Shown: positions 21,139 through 33,378 of the stretch, one piece after another
How the letters are laid out: every line of letters starts with the position of its first letter
Position numbering within the stretch: the stretch's first letter is position 1
From: Pyropia yezoensis
Taxonomy: Eukaryota > Rhodophyta > Bangiophyceae > Bangiales > Bangiaceae
DNA length: 64,000 nucleotides
Assembly: GCA_009829735.1 (NCBI GenBank)
Contig: CM020619.1
Location: 29,972,063 to 30,036,062 of the forward strand
Direction of reading: 5' to 3'
The notes under the pieces: generated by a model
Databases searched by the model: none
What the model was told of the DNA's origin: nothing
The model's input: only the letters and a program-made list of their open reading frames with translations
Program-made: the position numbers and the translations under genes

Positions 21139-24100
21139 GGCAGCCTCGGCCAAGTGGGCCAAGAGGACGAACCAACCGTGTCGGATACTGCGGCGACCTA
21201 AGGGAGTCCGCCCACCTCGGGTGGGACTTCCCAAGAACGTAAACCCACGTCGGGTCATCGCGGTGCTGACGGGTGAGAACTTCCAGGTGGCTGGACGGGT
21301 GCAACTTGCCCCCGGCCGCGCCTGTTGTGCCCGTATCGTACTTGATACCGGGTCAGGAGCCTCCTTGATACGCAAGTCGCTATTACCAAAGGGGATGAGG
21401 CTCCAACGCTGGAAGTCTAAAGCTGACCATCTGATCGATATCAATGGTGGGGTACTTCCCATCGTTGGTGCCGTGACCCTACCAACTCGGTTGGGGACCC
21501 ATGAGGTCGACGTGACCTATGGTGTAGTTGAGAATATATCGGTACCCCTGCTTCTGGGTACCCCTTATGTCGTAACACAAGTGCCTTTGATTTGTGGCCC
21601 TGAGTACTGGGTCAAGTTGATGAATGGGGAGACTATCCCCATCCTTGGTAAGGGAAAGTCTGTGGCTCCTGTGACAGTTTCACAGTCGAAGCCTGTTTGT
21701 TCTGTGAGGGAAGGGTTTACTGCTACTCTGCGTTTAGCCCGTAAAGTCATGTTGCCCCCCAACTCGGTGGCGCACGTGGATGTTGTAACTGATTATGCGG
21801 GGAACGGGTTGGTGCACCCTAACCCCCGTCTTGCTCGCAAGCACCAAGTGCATGTTGCCCTTGGCACGATGGACTCCAAAGCCGGAGTCCCGTGGAGGAT
21901 CCAGGTGATGAACCTGAGCTCGTCGCCCAAGTTCTTCAAGTCGGGGGCCAAGTTCGGCTATATCGACCAACACGAGGGACCGGTAGTAGCGGTCACCCTC
22001 AGCGCGGGCGCAAGTAGCGACCCGAAGTCCGGAAAGGAGAAGCATCAAGCCAAGTCGGCCGCCTCTCCTCGGCCCCAGGTAAACATGGAGGGTGTTCCAC
22101 CCAGGTTGAGGGTTCAAGTTGAACGCCTCTTGGACCAATATCACAAGTTGTGGGATGGTCAATTGGGACTCATGAGAGCTACCCAACACCGGATCGAGTT
22201 GAAACCCGGTGCGCCCCCTATACGCCAACAACCGTATAGGGGGGGACCCCGTTCAAGGGCCCTCGTTAAGGAGCAAGTTGCTCGCATGGAGGCCCTCGAT
22301 GTGATCGAGGCCAGCAACGCCGAGTGGGCGAGTCCGGTGGTGATCGTCCCCAAAGTTGATGGGACCCCCCGGTTCTGTATCGACTACCGTAAGCTCAACG
22401 AGAGCACGGTGAAGGATAGTTATCCCCTACCTCGGATGGATGACTGTCTGGACTCTCTGGGGGAGGCAAACGTGTTCTCTACCCTGGACTGTAACGCGGG
22501 GTACTGGCAAATTCCCATTGCCCCGGAGGACAGGCATAAAACTACCTTTACCTGTCACTGTGGTACCTACCAGTGCAAGCGCCTACCGTTTGGCCTGTGT
22601 AACGCGCCGGCAACTTTCCAGCGCGCTATGGACATGATTCTGGCCGGAGTACGGTGGCAGATCTGTCTCGTGTACCTAGACGATATCATTGTGTTCTCCC
22701 GAAGTCCGGAGGAACACATTGGCCATCTTGGCCAGGTGTTCAAGCTACTTGCTGACGCCGGAGTGTCACTGAAGGCGAGTAAGTGCCACCTCTTCACTCA
22801 AGAGGTGGAGTACTTGGGACATGTTGTCCGTCCGGGGCGTCTCAGTGTCAACGAGAAAAACTTGAGGGCCATCCGCAAGGCTCAGTACCCCCGGACCCAG
22901 ACCCAGATGAGGAGCTTCCTCGGGATGTGTAACGTGTACCGACGTTTCACTAAGGGCTTCGCCAAAGTGGCGAAGCCGTTGAATGAGTTAGTGAGCTCAA
23001 CGCTACCGAAGAACCTGCCTCCCCCAAGTCGGGTGGAGCAGGAATCCTTTGAGACTCTTCGGGACCTTCTGCTGAAGCCCCCTATCCTGGCTATTCCCAG
23101 GTTGGGAGGCCACTACATCCTGGATGTGGACGCTAGCTACGACCAACTTGGTTGTGTGTTGCTTCAGCAACAGCCGGACAAGGAGTACTTGCCGGTGGGA
23201 TACTTCAGCAAGGGGCTAAACTCGGCCGAGAAGAACTACGGAGTCACCGAGTTGGAAGGACTCGCCGTGGTATGGGCGGTGACGTCACTTCGTCACTACC
23301 TAGAGGGTGAGAAGTTCCTCATCCGCTGTGACCACCGCGCGTTGCAGTTCATCTTCAAGACGGACTGTACGAACACTCGTCTCAACCGGTGGAGGGTGCG
23401 ACTTGCACCCTTCAACTTTGATATTGAGTACCGACCTGGCAGGCAACATGCCCTTGCCGACGGCCTCTCTCGGGTACCGACCGAGGGACTGGACACCACC
23501 CCAGTCGATGAGGACATCCCCATCGTGGGGGTAGTCACGCGCTCGGGTCAGGCGTTGAATCCCGAGGCGCCAGGGAACAAGAAGTACTTGCCCCTGTCCC
23601 TGGACGAAGTAGTGAAGGCCCAGGCCGAGGATCCCTTCTGCAAGTCGCAGAGGGATACCCTGGATACAGTGGCGGAGACGCGGTTCTTCCTGGGAGACGA
23701 TGGCCTCCTCATGAGGAGGGGGGTATTCCAGGGGACCGAACAACTTGTCGTCCCCGCATCCCTCAAGGACAGTATCCTTGAGAGGGAGCATAACGCTCCC
23801 ACGGGTGGACACCTGGGGTCTAGTAAACTGTACCAGACCCTGAGGACCAGGTACTACTGGCCGTCCATGGTGGTGGACATCTACAGTTGGGTGGCTGCCT
23901 GCACAAGTTGTGCACAGAACCGTCTGATGGAACGGCGGCCTACTACGGCTATGCTATTGTTCCCGGCCAAGGAGCCCTTCGCCGCGTTGGCGATGGACAT
24001 CCTTGGGCCACTGCCAGTGACCGAGGAGGGCAACCAGTACCTCCTGGTCATCTGTGACCGCTTCACGAAACTTACGCGAGCGATCCCACTGGCAGAGATC

Positions 24101-25087
24101 ACGGCCATGTCGGTCGTGTCAGCCTTCCTAGATCACTGGGTTGCCGCGTATGGCATTCCGGATAGTACACTATCAGACAATGGACCGCAATTTGCGTCTG
24201 TACTGTTTCAAGGAGTGCTGGATATGTTGGGGGTTAAGGCAAACTATGCCACCCCCTACCACCCACAAACTAATGGGCAGGTGGAGCGCTTCAACAAAAC
24301 TATTGTTAGGCAGCTGCGCCATTATGTGAGTGAGCACGTGAAGACGTGGGACCAATACATTTCTATTCTGACCACTGCCTACAATTCGCAGGTTCACTCA
24401 TCTACCGGGGAAGTACCCCTCGCTTTTGTGACCCCCCGTCGCGTGCGGTCTATTGCCGTGCGGCGGCCGCTCCCAACTAGGGAGGATGGTGGCAGTACGC
24501 CCACTCCTACTGAGAGTAAGGCGGAGTTCGCTGCTAGGCTTGAAAACCTCATCCCTAAAGTCAGGGCTGAGATGGACAAAGCACAAAAGCGCTACAAGCG
24601 TACCTTTGACAAAAAGGTGCGCAACGCCAAGCATGTCCCCGAGCAGGGTGACTGGGTATTGGTCCACTCACACACCCCAACTGGGGGTAAGTTGGTGTTC
24701 CAGACGAAGGGGCCGTACCAGGTCCTTCGTACTGATGGGCGGCGCTTCACCATCGAAAGTGACGATGGGGTCCGCACAGTGAACGGACAGGACGTGGTCA
24801 AAGTTGCACCACCGCCTGCAGGCGACCCAGCTTGGGCGCGTGCTTTGAAAACGTGGCGCCTGCCCTCGCTGCCTGCAGCCAAACAGGGCCCGCAGGAGTA
24901 CGTGTTCGACAAGTTCATCGACCACGGCTGGGATGAGGATACTGACCGCCTCATGTTGAGGGTGCATTGGTTTGGCTACAAAGCCAAGGATGATACGTGG
25001 GAGTATGTGGAGGACCTTCCTGCTGAGAAGGTCCGGGCGTACTGTGCCCGGAACGAGATAGACCCTAACAGCCCTCCCTCAACGTGA
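21104..25087 (+). CDS. pol: Pol polyprotein of element A (protease, RT, RNase H, integrase, chromodomain)
   Basis: 1327 residues in the -1 frame relative to gag, probably made as Gag-Pol. Aspartic protease: DTGSGAS at 81-87. Reverse transcriptase about 395-560: RFCIDYRKLN near 422 and the catalytic YLDD at 524-527. RNase H about 665-780: DVDAS, the Glu of TELEGLAVVWA, and RCDH. Integrase: zinc-binding His near 896 and Cys 933/936, then a DD35E triad D965, D1025, E1061 (HPQTNGQVERFNK). A GPY/F-type module (TKGPYQVL) and a C-terminal chromodomain near 1265-1312 (YVFDKFIDHGW, VHWFGYKAKDDTWE) make this a chromovirus. Every catalytic residue checked is present and the frame is uninterrupted, so it may be functional. 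The chromodomain probably guides insertion into particular chromatin. Confidence 0.96.
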   Translation: MTVGAGRPKLTTAASAKWAKRTNQPCRILRRPKGVRPPRVGLPKNVNPRRVIAVLTGENFQVAGRVQLAPGRACCARIVLDTGSGASLIRKSLLPKGMRLQRWKSKADHLIDINGGVLPIVGAVTLPTRLGTHEVDVTYGVVENISVPLLLGTPYVVTQVPLICGPEYWVKLMNGETIPILGKGKSVAPVTVSQSKPVCSVREGFTATLRLARKVMLPPNSVAHVDVVTDYAGNGLVHPNPRLARKHQVHVALGTMDSKAGVPWRIQVMNLSSSPKFFKSGAKFGYIDQHEGPVVAVTLSAGASSDPKSGKEKHQAKSAASPRPQVNMEGVPPRLRVQVERLLDQYHKLWDGQLGLMRATQHRIELKPGAPPIRQQPYRGGPRSRALVKEQVARMEALDVIEASNAEWASPVVIVPKVDGTPRFCIDYRKLNESTVKDSYPLPRMDDCLDSLGEANVFSTLDCNAGYWQIPIAPEDRHKTTFTCHCGTYQCKRLPFGLCNAPATFQRAMDMILAGVRWQICLVYLDDIIVFSRSPEEHIGHLGQVFKLLADAGVSLKASKCHLFTQEVEYLGHVVRPGRLSVNEKNLRAIRKAQYPRTQTQMRSFLGMCNVYRRFTKGFAKVAKPLNELVSSTLPKNLPPPSRVEQESFETLRDLLLKPPILAIPRLGGHYILDVDASYDQLGCVLLQQQPDKEYLPVGYFSKGLNSAEKNYGVTELEGLAVVWAVTSLRHYLEGEKFLIRCDHRALQFIFKTDCTNTRLNRWRVRLAPFNFDIEYRPGRQHALADGLSRVPTEGLDTTPVDEDIPIVGVVTRSGQALNPEAPGNKKYLPLSLDEVVKAQAEDPFCKSQRDTLDTVAETRFFLGDDGLLMRRGVFQGTEQLVVPASLKDSILEREHNAPTGGHLGSSKLYQTLRTRYYWPSMVVDIYSWVAACTSCAQNRLMERRPTTAMLLFPAKEPFAALAMDILGPLPVTEEGNQYLLVICDRFTKLTRAIPLAEITAMSVVSAFLDHWVAAYGIPDSTLSDNGPQFASVLFQGVLDMLGVKANYATPYHPQTNGQVERFNKTIVRQLRHYVSEHVKTWDQYISILTTAYNSQVHSSTGEVPLAFVTPRRVRSIAVRRPLPTREDGGSTPTPTESKAEFAARLENLIPKVRAEMDKAQKRYKRTFDKKVRNAKHVPEQGDWVLVHSHTPTGGKLVFQTKGPYQVLRTDGRRFTIESDDGVRTVNGQDVVKVAPPPAGDPAWARALKTWRLPSLPAAKQGPQEYVFDKFIDHGWDEDTDRLMLRVHWFGYKAKDDTWEYVEDLPAEKVRAYCARNEIDPNSPPST

Positions 25088-25198
25088 GGGAAGGCCGAGC
25101 AACAGTGCCAAGAGAGTGCTTCAAGTCGAAGTGGTACGCAGAGTGGCTTTAAACTACAGCCCTAACCCTCACACTCTCACAACAAAGGCAGCTGCCAA

Positions 25199-27153
25199 CT
25201 AGGCACGCATGCTAGACTCTCCCACTCCACGGCCCTCGCCCTCACGTGGAGGCGAGCGGCGAGACCCACGCCGATAACGGTCTCCACTCGTTGGAAGGGG
25301 CGGCGGCTCCAAGTCGGAACCGTCGCGCCCCTCACGGTCGCGCAAGTGGCGCCGACCGTGGCTACTCTTCTGCCTGGTCTTGCGCGCAAGTTTGCGACGC
25401 AGACGCTGGACAGACTCCGTCTCCGATGGGGTAGAGGACTCCGAGACGGAGTAAGACAACTCGTCTTCCGACACGGAGGGAGAGCGCCGCGAGTGACGGC
25501 GACGACGGCGAGGAGGCGAGTATGCCCGGCTCGCACGACGCTTGCCACGCCCAAGTGGGGTTGGCTGGGGCATAATAGCCCCAATGCGAGCCAACTCGGC
25601 CGTCATAAACTCCGCCACCGACTCGCAACTCGCGGTCGCCACTGCAGTACGAACGCGCTCCTCAAGTTGAGGGAGTCTCGGAACTTTGGAGGGTTGCGGT
25701 CGACGCGGCCAACCAGGAAATGGTGCGCACCAACGTGGTGATCATCATCTCTGAGGTTAGAGGCGTGGGCGGTAACACCAACTTGGGGTATACCGTCAGG
25801 AGGGTGGCCCCCAAGTTGGGAGACACCGGTGTGGATGACTCCACGGCCACGCTGATCGGGATGTTCCCGTGAGGCTGGAAAGGAACAGGAGGAAGCGGAG
25901 GGGCACGCCGAGGTGGCGGTACCCGGGTGTAACTGCGACCCCGACTTGGGGCCCCCGCAGTAGGTTGAGTCATATGGTCATCATATGAGGGCACAGCCAT
26001 AACTATGGGCTTGTCCGGGGGGTGGCGCAGTGTGACGATCCACCCCCGGGGGCATACGGGTAGTCCCCCGATGCCCAACCCCTCTCGTAGGACCACACGG
26101 CCGTCGTGAAGTTCACGAGCGACCCATACGAACTGGCGAAGTGCGCCATCGTCCTTGGGCCCCCGAGTGGGGCGGCGCAACTTGTGCTCCAATGCTCTCC
26201 CACTCGATAAACTTGTGGAGGCGGAGCATCTCCTCAAGTAGAGTGAGTTGTCCTGACGAGCACCCCTCAGCAACTAGCTGAGGGGTGAGCTGTTCCAAAC
26301 CCTGGATGAGCCGGAGGGGGAGATGCCAGAGCATCCCCCGCCGCTGAACACATGACACCCAGGTCGACATGACCTCGAGGAGCCACTGGGTGGCCAACAT
26401 GGCCCACACCAGATGATCAGGGCCAGCCGTCAACATGACGGAGCCGAAGTGGTCAAGCAACCGAGGCAACAATGCCGGGAACCCGTAGGGGACCTCAACT
26501 TGAGGGCCACCACTCGGGCTTCTTCGGGTAGTATTGCTCCTTACTGGCAGCAGACTGCTGAGGAAACTCAAGTTGAGCCGAGGTCACCAAGTAGGGACCT
26601 CGCCGGAAGTCCTTCTCCATCCGCACATCAAAGTGATGAGTGTGCGGATCGGCCTCGTGAAGGTACGGGGGGCGAAGTTGCCCACCCGCGTCCCAAGTGA
26701 AGGTCGGCAAGTCGCCGGGACCCGGGATAGTTCCCCCGCGCGTCCACCATGGCCTTGGCCCGCTGCACGTCCTCGACCTCCTCGTCGTCCAGGAAGGCAA
26801 AACTGGTCCGTCCTGAAGCCGGCAGGGAAACCCGACCCTACGGGGATACTTCTCCCGTAGGCGGTCCCATACCCGACCCATCGCTGCGCCGAGTCGGCCA
26901 CAGCGAAGAACAGTCAACCCCTCCTCATACAGAGGCCAAGCGGGGTAAAACCACCGCCCCAAGGCCTCACGCGGGACAACTTGTCCCGCCTCCGGGGAGA
27001 TCCTGCCGTCAACCCAAAGCCGGGTGACGCGGGAGTCCCACCCCCCGGAGCGATCGCGGAGCCCCCGCCGGAAGTCCCGGCAGGCGCTGCACCGTAGGAG
27101 GTGTCCTCCATACGCTCATCGAGAGAGTCCGTCTCCACTCCCGGAGTCGCCAT
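25199..27153 (-). pseudogene. Antisense gene of element A, first copy, frame broken near the gap
   Basis: This corresponds to the intact reading frame at 33379-35322, from the same ATG context (27151-27153, gccATGGcg). It is interrupted by several single-base insertions, for example near 25670, 26038-26052, 26516, 26686-26745 and 26807. Most are in homopolymers and all lie in the last 1.9 kb before the N gap. Consensus errors at a contig end explain this better than real mutation, because pol just upstream is unchanged between copies. Confidence 0.8.
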
Positions 27154-27483
27154 GGCTCTCCCCAAGTTGGGGAGAGACGTCCTGGCTATCGCGCGCACGA
27201 GACCCGCCTCGAGTTGAGGGGGACTCGGATCGTGGGGTAAACGGGTGGCCTCCCCAGCGTGGGGTGGCCCCGTGTAAGGTGAAGGAGAAGTGGTGGTGGT
27301 GGTGAGGTGTGAACCGAGGAGAGCAAGCTGCCAAGTGGGCAAGCTTGAGGAGAGGGGCGGCCAACGTGACCGCCTCCACATCCGCGTTACGTACTCAAGG
27401 GGGGACAGCAAGTCGCGTCCCCCCCAACGCCGAGACGTGCGTTTACGCACCCCCTCACAGGGCCGACCGGGTCGGTCGGAACT

Positions 27484-27496
27484 GAGGAGAGGGGAG
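27484..27496 (+). other. Polypurine tract of element A, first copy
   Basis: GAGGAGAGGGGAG directly precedes the LTR start, the usual primer site for plus-strand DNA synthesis. Confidence 0.8.
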
Positions 27497-27582
27497 TGTG
27501 GCAGTATTGACCCCCAGGTAGGGGCAACACGTGCCATGCAAGGGGCGGCAGGCCACTAGCCTGATCCGTTCCTCCCCCTGCA
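27497..27582 (+). repeat. Element A LTR fragment cut by the gap
   Basis: The first 86 bases of the LTR (TGTGGCAGTATTG...) are present with one missing G relative to 18574-18660. The sequence then stops at the run of Ns. Confidence 0.92.
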
Positions 27583-28082
27583 NNNNNNNNNNNNNNNNNN
27601 NNNNNNNNNNNNNNNNNNNNNNNNNNNNNNNNNNNNNNNNNNNNNNNNNNNNNNNNNNNNNNNNNNNNNNNNNNNNNNNNNNNNNNNNNNNNNNNNNNNN
27701 NNNNNNNNNNNNNNNNNNNNNNNNNNNNNNNNNNNNNNNNNNNNNNNNNNNNNNNNNNNNNNNNNNNNNNNNNNNNNNNNNNNNNNNNNNNNNNNNNNNN
27801 NNNNNNNNNNNNNNNNNNNNNNNNNNNNNNNNNNNNNNNNNNNNNNNNNNNNNNNNNNNNNNNNNNNNNNNNNNNNNNNNNNNNNNNNNNNNNNNNNNNN
27901 NNNNNNNNNNNNNNNNNNNNNNNNNNNNNNNNNNNNNNNNNNNNNNNNNNNNNNNNNNNNNNNNNNNNNNNNNNNNNNNNNNNNNNNNNNNNNNNNNNNN
28001 NNNNNNNNNNNNNNNNNNNNNNNNNNNNNNNNNNNNNNNNNNNNNNNNNNNNNNNNNNNNNNNNNNNNNNNNNNNNNNNNNN
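27583..28082. other. Assembly gap, 500 Ns
   Basis: Exactly 500 N bases. If A were a true tandem with a shared LTR, about 1.24 kb would be missing here (the equivalent of 18661-19899). If it is one element assembled twice, nothing is missing and the flanks overlap. Confidence 0.99.
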
Positions 28083-29288
28083 CGGGGGAGTTCCCCTCGG
28101 AAAACGCCGGCGGCTACACCAAGCTCGCCGTACCAGACTACAGGCACTGAGGGTGGACTTACCCCAGTGCCACAGCGGCTGTTCCCTCAACGTGAGGTGC
28201 CGCCCAAGATCCAGGTAGCCAACCCGGTCTACCAGAGGATCTTTGACTGTGAGACCTACGCCCTCCACAACAAGTCGGTGGCGTATGGTCCTGACCAGGC
28301 CCGAGCCATGGCCGTGCCAAGAAGAATGCACTTCATTCTTTTGGGCACAGAGCGGAGTGGGATGGAACTCCCCCCCTCCGTGTCTTTGAGTTCCTACGTC
28401 GTTTCACAAAAGCCTGTGACGACAATGCCATAAGTGAAGGCATGGCTTTTTACATGCTACAGGAGTTTACGAAGGGAGACCTGCGGACAGAACTTATGTC
28501 CGTCATGCCCAGCTCCTCAAGTGGAGGCGCTGGGGAGGTGACGTCCTATTTGGAGCTCGTCAACTGGTTGTTGAGGGCCATGGTTGATGAAGCGGCGTTG
28601 GCTTCTCAAGTCGAGGAGTTTACGCAAGCCCATCAAAAAGAGGCGGAGGACGAGTTGTCCTTTGCGGAGCGGGTCCGTAAGCTCAACAATCTTTGTGGTT
28701 TCTTCATCCACAAGCTGTGGTGAAGAGTCGGTTTGTGGAAGGACTCCACTGGTCAGTCCGGATGGAGACCCGGGAGCATAACACTGCCCGGGCGACCCTG
28801 GCCGAGTTGGCTAGGTTCGCCTACCGCCGAGGCGAGGCCTACCGCAAGTTGCGGGAGGAACAACGCCAGGAGCGTCAGGCCGAGTTGGCCAAGGAACGGG
28901 AAGAGGCGCGCCAGGCCAGAGAGTTGCGAGAGGCACGCCGAATCCGCAAGGAGAGGGTGGTAGCTGCCGTGGGAACTTCCCAAGGTACCTCGTCGTCTTC
29001 CCCAGTTGGGAAGACCCCTCTGGGAACTGATCATCGGTGTTGGAACTGCAACTCCGATGGTCACTGGGCATATGATTGCCCCAAGTTGAGTAAACGCATC
29101 CAACAGCTTGTTAGGAATGCGAGTAAGAAGTCGGCTACGAACGAAGTGCGTTCACGCCGCGAGGGTGGGTCTCGACCAGTGGTGGCGGTCGCCACACCCT
29201 CGACGGAGGGGGCGGACACGTCGTCCTCGGACCGTCGTCGTCCCCTTCGCCCTCAGATTCGGACGCCAAGTCGGCGGGAAACGAATGA
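28083..29288 (+). pseudogene. gag: Gag of element A, second partial copy, frame broken
   Basis: This equals 19900-21107 except for single-base indels, for example ggaaaacg (28100), catggccg (28309), gtggtttc (28697), gaccgtcg (29231). These split the frame. The zinc knuckle and the slippery heptamer are retained. The errors are confined to the first 1.4 kb after the gap, so they are probably consensus errors at a contig start. Confidence 0.85.
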
Positions 29289-32200
29289 CCGTTGGAGCTG
29301 GTCGTCCGAAGCTCACAACGGCAGCCTCGGCCAAGTGGGCCAAGAGGACGAACCAACCGTGTCGGATACTGCGGCGACCTAAGGGAGTCCGCCCACCTCG
29401 GGTGGGACTTCCCAAGAACGTAAACCCACGTCGGGTCATCGCGGTGCTGACGGTGAGAACTTCCAGGTGGCTGGACGGGTGCAACTTGCCCCCGGCCGCG
29501 CCTGTTGTGCCCGTATCGTACTTGATACCGGGTCAGGAGCCTCCTTGATACGCAAGTCGCTATTACCAAAGGGGATGAGGCTCCAACGCTGGAAGTCTAA
29601 AGCTGACCATCTGATCGATATCAATGGTGGGGTACTTCCCATCGTTGGTGCCGTGACCCTACCAACTCGGTTGGGGACCCATGAGGTCGACGTGACCTAT
29701 GGTGTAGTTGAGAATATATCGGTACCCCTGCTTCTGGGTACCCCTTATGTCGTAACACAAGTGCCTTTGATTTGTGGCCCTGAGTACTGGGTCAAGTTGA
29801 TGAATGGGGAGACTATCCCCATCCTTGGTAAGGGAAAGTCTGTGGCTCCTGTGACAGTTTCACAGTCGAAGCCTGTTTGTTCTGTGAGGGAAGGGTTTAC
29901 TGCTACTCTGCGTTTAGCCCGTAAAGTCATGTTGCCCCCCAACTCGGTGGCGCACGTGGATGTTGTAACTGATTATGCGGGGAACGGGTTGGTGCACCCT
30001 AACCCCCGTCTTGCTCGCAAGCACCAAGTGCATGTTGCCCTTGGCACGATGGACTCCAAAGCCGGAGTCCCGTGGAGGATCCAGGTGATGAACCTGAGCT
30101 CGTCGCCCAAGTTCTTCAAGTCGGGGGCCAAGTTCGGCTATATCGACCAACACGAGGGACCGGTAGTAGCGGTCACCCTCAGCGCGGGCGCAAGTAGCGA
30201 CCCGAAGTCCGGAAAGGAGAAGCATCAAGCCAAGTCGGCCGCCTCTCCTCGGCCCCAGGTAAACATGGAGGGTGTTCCACCCAGGTTGAGGGTTCAAGTT
30301 GAACGCCTCTTGGACCAATATCACAAGTTGTGGGATGGTCAATTGGGACTCATGAGAGCTACCCAACACCGGATCGAGTTGAAACCCGGTGCGCCCCCTA
30401 TACGCCAACAACCGTATAGGGGGGGACCCCGTTCAAGGGCCCTCGTTAAGGAGCAAGTTGCTCGCATGGAGGCCCTCGATGTGATCGAGGCCAGCAACGC
30501 CGAGTGGGCGAGTCCGGTGGTGATCGTCCCCAAAGTTGATGGGACCCCCCGGTTCTGTATCGACTACCGTAAGCTCAACGAGAGCACGGTGAAGGATAGT
30601 TATCCCCTACCTCGGATGGATGACTGTCTGGACTCTCTGGGGGAGGCAAACGTGTTCTCTACCCTGGACTGTAACGCGGGGTACTGGCAAATTCCCATTG
30701 CCCCGGAGGACAGGCATAAAACTACCTTTACCTGTCACTGTGGTACCTACCAGTGCAAGCGCCTACCGTTTGGCCTGTGTAACGCGCCGGCAACTTTCCA
30801 GCGCGCTATGGACATGATTCTGGCCGGAGTACGGTGGCAGATCTGTCTCGTGTACCTAGACGATATCATTGTGTTCTCCCGAAGTCCGGAGGAACACATT
30901 GGCCATCTTGGCCAGGTGTTCAAGCTACTTGCTGACGCCGGAGTGTCACTGAAGGCGAGTAAGTGCCACCTCTTCACTCAAGAGGTGGAGTACTTGGGAC
31001 ATGTTGTCCGTCCGGGGCGTCTCAGTGTCAACGAGAAAAACTTGAGGGCCATCCGCAAGGCTCAGTACCCCCGGACCCAGACCCAGATGAGGAGCTTCCT
31101 CGGGATGTGTAACGTGTACCGACGTTTCACTAAGGGCTTCGCCAAAGTGGCGAAGCCGTTGAATGAGTTAGTGAGCTCAACGCTACCGAAGAACCTGCCT
31201 CCCCCAAGTCGGGTGGAGCAGGAATCCTTTGAGACTCTTCGGGACCTTCTGCTGAAGCCCCCTATCCTGGCTATTCCCAGGTTGGGAGGCCACTACATCC
31301 TGGATGTGGACGCTAGCTACGACCAACTTGGTTGTGTGTTGCTTCAGCAACAGCCGGACAAGGAGTACTTGCCGGTGGGATACTTCAGCAAGGGGCTAAA
31401 CTCGGCCGAGAAGAACTACGGAGTCACCGAGTTGGAAGGACTCGCCGTGGTATGGGCGGTGACGTCACTTCGTCACTACCTAGAGGGTGAGAAGTTCCTC
31501 ATCCGCTGTGACCACCGCGCGTTGCAGTTCATCTTCAAGACGGACTGTACGAACACTCGTCTCAACCGGTGGAGGGTGCGACTTGCACCCTTCAACTTTG
31601 ATATTGAGTACCGACCTGGCAGGCAACATGCCCTTGCCGACGGCCTCTCTCGGGTACCGACCGAGGGACTGGACACCACCCCAGTCGATGAGGACATCCC
31701 CATCGTGGGGGTAGTCACGCGCTCGGGTCAGGCGTTGAATCCCGAGGCGCCAGGGAACAAGAAGTACTTGCCCCTGTCCCTGGACGAAGTAGTGAAGGCC
31801 CAGGCCGAGGATCCCTTCTGCAAGTCGCAGAGGGATACCCTGGATACAGTGGCGGAGACGCGGTTCTTCCTGGGAGACGATGGCCTCCTCATGAGGAGGG
31901 GGGTATTCCAGGGGACCGAACAACTTGTCGTCCCCGCATCCCTCAAGGACAGTATCCTTGAGAGGGAGCATAACGCTCCCACGGGTGGACACCTGGGGTC
32001 TAGTAAACTGTACCAGACCCTGAGGACCAGGTACTACTGGCCGTCCATGGTGGTGGACATCTACAGTTGGGTGGCTGCCTGCACAAGTTGTGCACAGAAC
32101 CGTCTGATGGAACGGCGGCCTACTACGGCTATGCTATTGTTCCCGGCCAAGGAGCCCTTCGCCGCGTTGGCGATGGACATCCTTGGGCCACTGCCAGTGA

Positions 32201-33267
32201 CCGAGGAGGGCAACCAGTACCTCCTGGTCATCTGTGACCGCTTCACGAAACTTACGCGAGCGATCCCACTGGCAGAGATCACGGCCATGTCGGTCGTGTC
32301 AGCCTTCCTAGATCACTGGGTTGCCGCGTATGGCATTCCGGATAGTACACTATCAGACAATGGACCGCAATTTGCGTCTGTACTGTTTCAAGGAGTGCTG
32401 GATATGTTGGGGGTTAAGGCAAACTATGCCACCCCCTACCACCCACAAACTAATGGGCAGGTGGAGCGCTTCAACAAAACTATTGTTAGGCAGCTGCGCC
32501 ATTATGTGAGTGAGCACGTGAAGACGTGGGACCAATACATTTCTATTCTGACCACTGCCTACAATTCGCAGGTTCACTCATCTACCGGGGAAGTACCCCT
32601 CGCTTTTGTGACCCCCCGTCGCGTGCGGTCTATTGCCGTGCGGCGGCCGCTCCCAACTAGGGAGGATGGTGGCAGTACGCCCACTCCTACTGAGAGTAAG
32701 GCGGAGTTCGCTGCTAGGCTTGAAAACCTCATCCCTAAAGTCAGGGCTGAGATGGACAAAGCACAAAAGCGCTACAAGCGTACCTTTGACAAAAAGGTGC
32801 GCAACGCCAAGCATGTCCCCGAGCAGGGTGACTGGGTATTGGTCCACTCACACACCCCAACTGGGGGTAAGTTGGTGTTCCAGACGAAGGGGCCGTACCA
32901 GGTCCTTCGTACTGATGGGCGGCGCTTCACCATCGAAAGTGACGATGGGGTCCGCACAGTGAACGGACAGGACGTGGTCAAAGTTGCACCACCGCCTGCA
33001 GGCGACCCAGCTTGGGCGCGTGCTTTGAAAACGTGGCGCCTGCCCTCGCTGCCTGCAGCCAAACAGGGCCCGCAGGAGTACGTGTTCGACAAGTTCATCG
33101 ACCACGGCTGGGATGAGGATACTGACCGCCTCATGTTGAGGGTGCATTGGTTTGGCTACAAAGCCAAGGATGATACGTGGGAGTATGTGGAGGACCTTCC
33201 TGCTGAGAAGGTCCGGGCGTACTGTGCCCGGAACGAGATAGACCCTAACAGCCCTCCCTCAACGTGA
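29285..33267 (+). CDS. pol: Pol of element A, second (probably duplicate) copy
   Basis: This matches 21104-25087 in every part compared, from about 29467 to the stop, with a constant offset of 8180. A single missing G near 29452 (gacggtga against gacgggtga) shifts the first 56 codons, so the open frame is read from 29467. Protease, RT (YLDD), RNase H, integrase and chromodomain are as described for the first copy. See the gap entry for why this is probably the same gene assembled twice. Confidence 0.88.
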
Positions 33268-33378
33268 GGGAAGGCCGAGCAACAGTGCCAAGAGAGTGCT
33301 TCAAGTCGAAGTGGTACGCAGAGTGGCTTTAAACTACAGCCCTAACCCTCACACTCTCACAACAAAGGCAGCTGCCAA

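Noticed and set aside
27387-28433. Open frames of 230-314 codons across 27583-28082
   Set aside because: They are produced by reading through the Ns of the assembly gap.
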